The position numbers and the translations under genes are program-made. Under the pieces are notes generated by a model, which was given only the letters and a program-made list of their open reading frames with translations, was not told the origin of the DNA and did no database searches. From Chloroflexota bacterium (GTDB lineage Bacteria; Chloroflexota; Dormibacteria; Dormibacterales; Dormibacteraceae), in NCBI GenBank assembly GCA_005888075.1, contig VBKD01000045.1, forward strand, positions 1-11,028: a stretch of DNA of 11,028 nucleotides. Direction: 5' to 3'. The first letter of the stretch is position 1. Each line of letters starts with the position of its first letter. Below are positions 5,481-11,028 of the stretch, piece after piece.

Positions 5481-7003
5481 GGTCGATCCATCTTAGGTGG
5501 CAGCAGTCCGTCGTCCAACGCAAGGTGGGATAGCCCCGCCATTACCGATGAGGTGAGCGGATAGAGGCTCCTGTAGAGCTCGAAGTAGGCCTTGTAAAGC
5601 TGGGTTCGACGCTCATCCGGCTCAGTGACCTCCGGACGAAGTCGCACCACCGAACAGGCTTCGTCCACGCTTGAAAAGAGGCCGGCGCTTACCCCGGCCA
5701 GGAGGGCCGCGCCGTAGGCCGGGCCCTCGTCGACGACTGTCCGGTAGACGGGGATTCCGAATACGTCTGCCTGGATCTGACGCCAGAGCGGGCTGCGGCC
5801 GCCGCCGCCGATGACGCGGATCTGTTTGATCGAGAGGCCGAGCTCAACCATGACGGCCAGGCTGTCCGCCAGGCTGAAAACCACACCCTCCATCAACGCC
5901 CGTGTGAGGTGCGCAGGCCCGTGGCGTGAGGTGAGCCCAAAGAATGCTCCGCGCGCGAACGGGTCCAGATGTGGGGTGCGCTCTCCTGTGAGATAGGGCA
6001 GGAAGATGAGTCCCTCCGCACCTGGGGGAGCGGTGGCCGCGAGCTCGCTCAGGGCGCCGTAGCCACCTTCACTGTTCAGCACCGACCGCCACCAGCGGAG
6101 CGATGCGCCCGCCGCCAGCGTGACGCCAAGCAGGTGATAGCCCCCCGGAACCGCGTGACAAAACGCATGCAGCCGGCCCGACGGATCCGGCTGGATTTTG
6201 GTCATATTCGCGAACAACACGCCGCTGCTGCCTATAGATGAGCTGATGAGCCCGTCCTCGACGACCCCGATTCCAACCGCCGCAGCCGCGTTGTCGCCAG
6301 CTCCGGCGGAGATCGGGATTCCTGCCGGAAGGCCGAGCTCGGCCGCAGCGTGCGGGTCGAGAGCTCCAGCTGTCATCGAGCTCTCGTACACCGCGGGGAG
6401 CCACTGCTCAGGTATCTCGAGCGCGTTCAAGATCTCTTGCGACCAACCTCGTTGCCGGAGGTCTAGCAACAGCGTTCCGGATGCGTCTGACGCATCCGTC
6501 GCGTACTCATGCGAGAGCTGCAGCCGAATGTAGTCCTTGGGGAGGAGCAGGTGAGCCACCTGCTTGAAATGGGCGGGTTCCTCGTCGCGAAGCCACAGGA
6601 CTTTGGGCGCCTGGAACCCGGTCAACGCAGGGTTGCCGGTTATCGCCACCAGCTTGTCTCGCCCGATCGTTTCAGTTATCTGCCGGCACTGCCGGTCCGT
6701 GCGCTGGTCATTCCAGAGCAGCGCCGGCCGGATGACCCGATCGCGAGCATCGAGGAAGACTGACCCATGCATCTGGCCGGCGAGACCAATCGCCACGACC
6801 TGTCCGTCGGTCGCAGTCGCGACTTCGCGAAGTACCGTCGAAACCGCTTTCCACCAGTCCTCCGGATGCTGCTCCGACCAGCCTGGCCTGGGCGCGAGAA
6901 TCGCATACTCCGCCGATGAATCGGCCACCACATCCCCCGCCTTGTTTACGGCCAGCGCTCGAACGCCGCTGGTTCCGATGTCGAGGCCGACCACAACGCT
7001 CAC
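5477..7003 (-). CDS. xylB: Xylulokinase, FGGY carbohydrate kinase
   Basis: Phosphorylates D-xylulose to D-xylulose 5-phosphate with ATP, feeding the pentose phosphate pathway. The 508-residue length is typical. The N-terminal phosphate loop is GLDIGTSGVR (6–15), with Asp8 at the metal site. The XylB substrate block GQMHG is at 76–80 and LLWNDQRT at 96–102. LPKDYIR (154–160) and TDASDASGTLL (169–179) are typical of xylulokinases rather than glycerol or gluconate kinases. The catalytic base is Asp237 in AGAGDNAAAAVG, and the C-terminal ATP-binding loop is IGGGGRSPLWRQIQADV. The start is GTG at 7003, directly before the first beta strand. No xylose isomerase gene is in the window, so xylulose may come from a polyol or xyloside, or from an isomerase encoded elsewhere. 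It is divergent from the Gfo/Idh gene and coupled to the GAF-LuxR regulator. Confidence 0.95.
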   Translation of the reverse strand: MSVVVGLDIGTSGVRALAVNKAGDVVADSSAEYAILAPRPGWSEQHPEDWWKAVSTVLREVATATDGQVVAIGLAGQMHGSVFLDARDRVIRPALLWNDQRTDRQCRQITETIGRDKLVAITGNPALTGFQAPKVLWLRDEEPAHFKQVAHLLLPKDYIRLQLSHEYATDASDASGTLLLDLRQRGWSQEILNALEIPEQWLPAVYESSMTAGALDPHAAAELGLPAGIPISAGAGDNAAAAVGIGVVEDGLISSSIGSSGVLFANMTKIQPDPSGRLHAFCHAVPGGYHLLGVTLAAGASLRWWRSVLNSEGGYGALSELAATAPPGAEGLIFLPYLTGERTPHLDPFARGAFFGLTSRHGPAHLTRALMEGVVFSLADSLAVMVELGLSIKQIRVIGGGGRSPLWRQIQADVFGIPVYRTVVDEGPAYGAALLAGVSAGLFSSVDEACSVVRLRPEVTEPDERRTQLYKAYFELYRSLYPLTSSVMAGLSHLALDDGLLPPKMDRP

Positions 7004-7120
7004 CTGGTTCGTGCATCCGACTGCAGAAATTCGATTGCCATACTATGCACACGATTTGGCGGCATTAGTAGAGGACGCGCGCGGGGGCTTTCGGCCGGCC
7101 AGGCTTAGTACGCGAGCGGC
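7004..7120. promoter_or_regulatory. Divergent control region between xylB and Gfo/Idh genes
   Basis: Divergent starts require promoters for both directions within or near this 117 bp. Its xylB-proximal half is AT-rich. It contains an inverted pair GTGCAT (7011–7016) and ATGCAC (7045–7050), and a 9-nt palindrome CATACTATG (7039–7047). On the minus strand TAGTAT is a 4/6 match to a -10 box, but no matching -35 is visible. TTAGTA occurs twice (7065–7070 and 7105–7110). These are weak candidate operator elements, possibly for the LuxR-type regulator encoded after xylB. Confidence 0.4.
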
Positions 7121-8188
7121 ATGACCAAAGACACCGAGAACAGGTTGCGCGTGGTCCAGGTTGGATTGGGCACCTGGGGTCGGGACTGGGCCAGGCTGGT
7201 CGTGCCCGAGGTCGTGGAGGTCGAGCTCGTCGGCTGCGTGGACTCGGACCCGCTAGCGCTCGCGACGCTTCAAGAGCTGTCTTCAATCTCACCTGAGCAG
7301 TGCTTTGCGTCGCTGAACGACGCTCTCGAGGCAACCAAGCCCCAGGCTGTCCTTGTCACCACGACACTTCCTACTCACGCTCCCCTCACGCAGGCCGCTC
7401 TCAAAGCCGGGATGCACGTCCTGGTGGAGAAGCCGTTTGCCGACACCCTCGAGTGCGCGCAGGAGCTGGTGGATCTGGCCGCCGCCAAGGCGTTGACCTT
7501 GATGGTCAGCCAGAATTACCGCTGCTTTCCCGCCTCGAGAACCGCGGCCCGGCTCGTCAAAGAGGCTCCTCTGGGCCGCCTGCACCAGATCTCGATTGAC
7601 TTTCGCCAGAATGATGCGGCCCCTCCGAATCGCCGTCGCCGGCATCACTTCGAGGCCCAGCCGCTGCTGGTCGACATGTCCATCCATCACTTCGACCTGT
7701 TGCGCCTCGTCGTGGGACGCGAGCCAGAGAGCATCTATTGCAACGCCTGGAACCCGGACTGGAGCGGCTACGACGGTCCCTGCGTCGCGATCGCGTCGCT
7801 GGATTTCGGTGGCGATGTGATGGTCAGCTACCGAGGAAGCTGGATCAGCGCCGGGCCGAGTACACCCTGGGCCGGTGAGTGGAGGATGGACTTCGAGCAA
7901 GGGGAGATTTTCTGGACCAGCCGTGGTGAGGATAACGTCTTGAACGACAGGGTCATCTTGAGGCCACGCGGCGGCAGCCCACGGCCCATGTCACTGCCTG
8001 GGATGTCGCGAATAGACCGGGCCGGGACGCTCACCGAGTTCGCAAGCGCTGTTCGTGGGAGCCGCGAGGCAGAGACCTCAGGGCGTGACAACCTCGGCAC
8101 CATCGCGATGGTGGCCGCGGCCGTGGAGTCGGCCACGCGGCGCGAGCCGGTACAGGTGCGACGGTTTCGTCAGCAGTCAGCCGTGTGA
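7121..8188 (+). CDS. Gfo/Idh/MocA-family NAD(P)-dependent oxidoreductase
   Basis: Predicted cytoplasmic dehydrogenase of 355 residues acting on a sugar, inositol or sugar derivative. The N-terminal Rossmann domain has the dinucleotide loop GLGTWG (15–20) and the acidic end of beta 2 in GCVDSD (38–43). The family motif EKP is at 103–105 (VLVEKPFA), with the catalytic-region Lys104. NYR is at 132–134, and DMSIHHFDLLR (185–195) carries the second catalytic motif with His189/His190. The C-terminal half is the alpha/beta dimerisation domain. The ATG at 7121 fits the domain start, though the upstream sequence has no good Shine-Dalgarno. It overlaps the downstream ATPase gene by 4 nt (GTGTGA). Together with the CUT1 transporter and xylulokinase this points to oxidation of an imported sugar or polyol; exact substrate unknown. 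Confidence 0.92.
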   Translation: MTKDTENRLRVVQVGLGTWGRDWARLVVPEVVEVELVGCVDSDPLALATLQELSSISPEQCFASLNDALEATKPQAVLVTTTLPTHAPLTQAALKAGMHVLVEKPFADTLECAQELVDLAAAKALTLMVSQNYRCFPASRTAARLVKEAPLGRLHQISIDFRQNDAAPPNRRRRHHFEAQPLLVDMSIHHFDLLRLVVGREPESIYCNAWNPDWSGYDGPCVAIASLDFGGDVMVSYRGSWISAGPSTPWAGEWRMDFEQGEIFWTSRGEDNVLNDRVILRPRGGSPRPMSLPGMSRIDRAGTLTEFASAVRGSREAETSGRDNLGTIAMVAAAVESATRREPVQVRRFRQQSAV

Positions 8189-9252
8189 CCGCAATGGCGT
8201 CCGTGACCTTCGATCACGTCACAAAGCAGTTCTCCGGCGGCGTCACCGCCGTGAACGACATGAGCCTGGAGGTCAAGGACACCGAGTTCATGGTTCTCGT
8301 CGGTCCGTCAGGATGCGGCAAGTCCACCGCACTCCGGATGCTGGCGGGCCTGGAAGATGTGTCGGAGGGCGAGATCAAGATCGATGAGCACGTAGTCAAC
8401 GATGTTCCCTCCCAAAACCGAGATATCGCCATGGTGTTCCAGGCCTACGCGCTCTACCCACACATGAGCGTTTTCGACAACATGGCTTTCGGCTTGCGGA
8501 TGCAGGGCATGGCGCGCGACGAGATCGAACGGCGCATCACCGCCGCCGCGGACATCCTCGAGCTTGATCTCTTGCTGAAGCGCAAACCCGGCAAACTGTC
8601 CGGCGGCCAGCGGCAGCGCGTCGCGTTGGGCCGCGCCATGGTTCGCGAGCCGCAGGTCTTCCTTCTCGACGAGCCGCTCTCCAGCCTCGACGCGAAGCTG
8701 CGCCTGCACATGCGCGTCGAGCTGCAGAAGCTGCATCGCAAGCTCAACGCCACCTTCATCTACGTGACGCATGACCAGGTCGAAGCCCTGACGTTGGGCG
8801 ACCGCATCGCGGTCATGAGGGACGGCGTTGTTCTGCAGGTCGGACCTCCGCGTCAGGTCTACGAGAAGCCCGCAAACATGTTCGTCGCGGGATTCATCGG
8901 AAGCCCGAGCATGAACTTCATCCCGGTCACGATCGATCGCAGGACGGCGACAGCATCGGGCTTCGCCGTCGAGCTGCCACTCGCGCCCCGGGTGGAGAGC
9001 GGGATTTTAGGTATCCGACCCGAAGACCTGACCGAGCGCATCAGCAGCAACAATCCCGAAATCAATCTGCAAGTGGACACGGCGGAGATTCTCGGGCCGG
9101 ACCAGTTCGTCTACGGCTCGGTCGGCGACGACGCGATCACCGCGCGCGTCAATCTCAATCTGAGGGTCCACCACGGCGAGCGCTTGCGACTGGGCATTGA
9201 CGTGCAGCGCCTGCACTTCTTCGACGCTCCGACCGGACGAGCAATCCTGTGA
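8185..9252 (+). CDS. CUT1 sugar ABC transporter ATPase (MsmK/UgpC/MalK type)
   Basis: Nucleotide-binding subunit that hydrolyses ATP at the inner face of the membrane to drive sugar import; 355 residues. All motifs are intact: Walker A GPSGCGKST (40–48), Q-loop Gln86 (MVFQAYALYPHMSV), signature LSGGQRQR (138–145), Walker B VFLLDEP (158–164), D-loop SSLDAKLR (166–173) and switch His196 (VTHDQVEAL). The C-terminal 115 residues form the TOBE/OB region of MalK-like ATPases, including GIRPEDL; it is a little shorter than in E. coli MalK. The start could be GTG at 8185, overlapping the previous stop, or ATG at 8194; the ATG fits the usual MASVTFDHV beginning. The matching permeases are encoded convergently at 9265–11028. 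MsmK-type ATPases often serve several importers, so exclusive pairing is inferred. Confidence 0.95.
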   Translation: MTAMASVTFDHVTKQFSGGVTAVNDMSLEVKDTEFMVLVGPSGCGKSTALRMLAGLEDVSEGEIKIDEHVVNDVPSQNRDIAMVFQAYALYPHMSVFDNMAFGLRMQGMARDEIERRITAAADILELDLLLKRKPGKLSGGQRQRVALGRAMVREPQVFLLDEPLSSLDAKLRLHMRVELQKLHRKLNATFIYVTHDQVEALTLGDRIAVMRDGVVLQVGPPRQVYEKPANMFVAGFIGSPSMNFIPVTIDRRTATASGFAVELPLAPRVESGILGIRPEDLTERISSNNPEINLQVDTAEILGPDQFVYGSVGDDAITARVNLNLRVHHGERLRLGIDVQRLHFFDAPTGRAIL

Positions 9253-9264
9253 TCTGGGTGGGAG

Positions 9265-10167
9265 CTATCCCTTGACGCTGCCCGCCGTCACTCCCTGGAT
9301 GAAGAAGCGCTGGAAGGCAATGAAGAGAGCGACCACTGGCAGCACGATCAAGGTGGAGGCCGCCATCAGGAGGTTGTACGCGACATCGTGTGACTGGCGA
9401 TAGAACTGCAGGCCAATTGACAGCGGGTACTTCGTCTCGTCCTGCAGGTACAGCAAAGGAGCGAGAAACTCTCCCCAGGCCTGGACCGCCGCGAAGATGA
9501 TCACGGCCGCCACCGCCGGCTTCGCGAGGGGCAGGATGATGAAAAGGTAGACCTGGAACTCGTTGGCGCCGTCGATGCGGGCCGCCTCCGAGATCTCCGC
9601 CGGCAGAGCCAGATAGAACTGCCGCATGAGGAAGATGAAGAACGGACTGCCGAAGAAGGCAGGAATGATCATGGGAAGGAACGTGTCGATCCAGTGCAGC
9701 TTGGCAAAGATGTCGAACAGCGCGACGATCAGCACCGGGAATGGAAGGAAGATCGTGGCCATGACGATCCCGAACACAATGTCACGTCCCGGCCACTTGA
9801 TTCGCGAGAAACCGTAGGCAATCAGCGGGTTGGAAAGGGCCGCACCCAGCGTGATGCCGGCGGTCAGGATGACTGAATTCAGTAGGAAAGTTCCGAACGG
9901 GATGTAGTTGACGGCATTGACGAAGTTCTCGAACCTGAGCGATAGCGGGATCAAAGTCGGTGGGAAGGTCGAGAGCTCAGCGGTTGACTTCACCGCCGAG
10001 TTCGCCATCCAGTAAAACGGGAGCAAGAAGAACACGCACGCGAGGATCAGGCCGACTCGAACGAGGATGCCGCGAGGAATCCGGCGACTTAACAGCGGCG
10101 GGCGTGGCGTCGGTACACGCTCGACGGCAACTCGCGGCGCCTCTCTTATCTCGCGAGCTATCGTCAC
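9265..10167 (-). CDS. CUT1 sugar ABC transporter permease, MalG type
   Basis: Inner-membrane permease of 300 residues. About six hydrophobic segments are visible, roughly at 35–55, 92–116, 127–150, 160–185, 218–238 and 265–290. The cytoplasmic EAA loop that docks onto the ATPase is complete at 191–217 (EISEAARIDGANEF, then ILPLAKP). The C-terminal FFIQGVTAGSVKG ending is characteristic of MalG-like permeases. The start is GTG at 10167, one nucleotide after the stop of the upstream permease and 6 nt after GAGG. A Pro/Arg-rich cytoplasmic tail of about 33 residues precedes the first membrane segment. The gene ends 12 bp from the convergent ATPase gene, with no strong terminator between them. 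Confidence 0.95.
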   Translation of the reverse strand: MTIAREIREAPRVAVERVPTPRPPLLSRRIPRGILVRVGLILACVFFLLPFYWMANSAVKSTAELSTFPPTLIPLSLRFENFVNAVNYIPFGTFLLNSVILTAGITLGAALSNPLIAYGFSRIKWPGRDIVFGIVMATIFLPFPVLIVALFDIFAKLHWIDTFLPMIIPAFFGSPFFIFLMRQFYLALPAEISEAARIDGANEFQVYLFIILPLAKPAVAAVIIFAAVQAWGEFLAPLLYLQDETKYPLSIGLQFYRQSHDVAYNLLMAASTLIVLPVVALFIAFQRFFIQGVTAGSVKG

Positions 10168-10168
10168 C

Positions 10169-11028
10169 TCAAACCTCGTAATGGACCCAGTACTGGGACC
10201 AACGCATGATCACCAGCGCAAGCGCAACGCTGATCACAAAGAGCACCCAGGCCAGTGCGGAGGCGTAGCCCATGTCGCTGTATTGGAAGGCGTTCTTGTA
10301 GAGGTAGAAGACGTAAAACAAAAGCGAGTTCTCAGGCCCGGCGGTGTACGCGGCCCCGCCGCTTGTTCCTCCGACCAGGATGTACGCAGGGGTGAAGATC
10401 TGCAGCCCCAGGATGGTGCCGTAGATGAGGTCATAGAGGATGACCGGCGTGATCAAAGGCGCCGTGATGTACCAGAACCGGCGTATCGGTCCAGCCCCCT
10501 CCAACTTGGCCGACTCATACAGCTCGACCGGAACCGCGCGCAATGAGGCCAGGAAGATCAGGGCCGGCCCTCCTGCGCCGAGCTGGGCCAGGATGACGAT
10601 TGAGATCTTGGTCCACCTCGCGTCGCCAAGCCAGTTGATGGTCGGCACATGCAGCAGACCGAGAAAGAAGTTGACCGCACCAAACCTTGGGTTGAGCAGC
10701 ACTATGAAGATGAACGTCAACGCGAAGAGCGGCAGGATCGACGGCAGGTAGAACGCCGCTCGATAGACGGCGACTTCGCGCACGTTCTGGTTCATCAGCA
10801 GCGCGAGCACGATCGCAACAACCAGTCCGATGGGAACTGCGAGGGCGGTGTAGTAGGCGGTGTTGAAAAGCGCCTTCCAGAAGAGCGGATCGTTGACCAT
10901 GTGCCGGTAGTTCGCAATCCCAACCGGGACCGCATCGCCGAAGCCGGAGTACTGCTGGAAGCTCAGGTAAAGCGAGTAAATGATCGGATAGAGGGTGAAC
11001 GCAAGAAAGCCGATGATCCACGGCACGA
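10169..11028 (-). CDS. CUT1 sugar ABC transporter permease, MalF/UgpA type, 5' end outside window
   Basis: Inner-membrane permease; 285 residues are visible from the GTG at 11026. That codon is probably an internal valine: the reading begins inside the first membrane segment (PWIIGFLAFTLYPIIYSLYLSF), where family members have some 20–35 residues before it. The EAA loop is present at about 166–192, with the ELYESAKLEGAG signature. Five to six hydrophobic segments follow the family pattern, including AVPIGLVVAIVLALLM and LPLFALTFIFIVLL. It pairs with the MalG-type permease one nucleotide downstream. The substrate-binding lipoprotein gene normally lies upstream in such operons and would be just past the right edge. 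Confidence 0.93.
   Translation of the reverse strand, partial: VPWIIGFLAFTLYPIIYSLYLSFQQYSGFGDAVPVGIANYRHMVNDPLFWKALFNTAYYTALAVPIGLVVAIVLALLMNQNVREVAVYRAAFYLPSILPLFALTFIFIVLLNPRFGAVNFFLGLLHVPTINWLGDARWTKISIVILAQLGAGGPALIFLASLRAVPVELYESAKLEGAGPIRRFWYITAPLITPVILYDLIYGTILGLQIFTPAYILVGGTSGGAAYTAGPENSLLFYVFYLYKNAFQYSDMGYASALAWVLFVISVALALVIMRWSQYWVHYEV
10174..10177 (-). promoter_or_regulatory. Shine-Dalgarno GAGG for the MalG-type permease
   Basis: GAGG on the minus strand overlaps the last codons of the upstream permease gene and sits 6 nt before the GTG at 10167. This spacing supports that GTG start and coupled translation of the two permeases. Confidence 0.55.

Noticed and set aside
9260..9271. 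GGGA/TCCC mini-hairpin between the convergent ATPase and permease genes
   Set aside because: A 4 bp stem with a 4 nt loop and no T-run is expected by chance in this composition.

Overview
The window is a gene-dense, high-GC bacterial chromosome segment with several GTG starts and repeated 1–11 nt stop/start overlaps. No rRNA, tRNA, insertion sequence or CRISPR array was seen. The gene content (class III cyclase with an unusual N-terminal region, GAF-LuxR regulator, CUT1 sugar transporter, xylulokinase) would fit an uncultured soil bacterium of the Chloroflexota/Dormibacterota or Actinomycetota kind. That placement is inference only, because no marker gene is present. No stretch over 300 bases lacks a gene.

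Left region (1–2654). Three minus-strand genes read queD/PTPS-like synthase, then folE (GTP cyclohydrolase I), then a GT4-family glycosyltransferase that runs off the left edge. The queD stop overlaps the folE start by 4 nt, and the folE stop falls inside the start region of the glycosyltransferase. FolE and the PTPS-fold enzyme perform the first two steps from GTP towards pterins or 7-deazaguanines. The coupled glycosyltransferase suggests the product may be a glycosylated pterin. A class I SAM-dependent methyltransferase diverges from queD across about 26 bp.

Middle region (2675–4055). A two-gene minus-strand unit encodes an XRE-type regulator and, overlapping it by 11 nt, a class III nucleotide cyclase homologue. 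The cyclase has an N-terminal region resembling DUF6582-like proteins, and two catalytic positions are changed.

Right region (4140–11028). This is a carbohydrate-use locus. Xylulokinase (xylB) and a two-GAF/LuxR regulator overlap by 4 nt on the minus strand, followed by a nested hairpin. Diverging from xylB across 117 bp is a Gfo/Idh/MocA oxidoreductase, overlapped by the ATPase gene of a CUT1 ABC importer. Converging on these are the two CUT1 permease genes, the first cut by the right edge. Together they suggest uptake of a sugar, polyol or glycoside, oxidation by the Gfo/Idh enzyme and phosphorylation of a ketopentose by XylB. The substrate-binding protein and the substrate are not visible.
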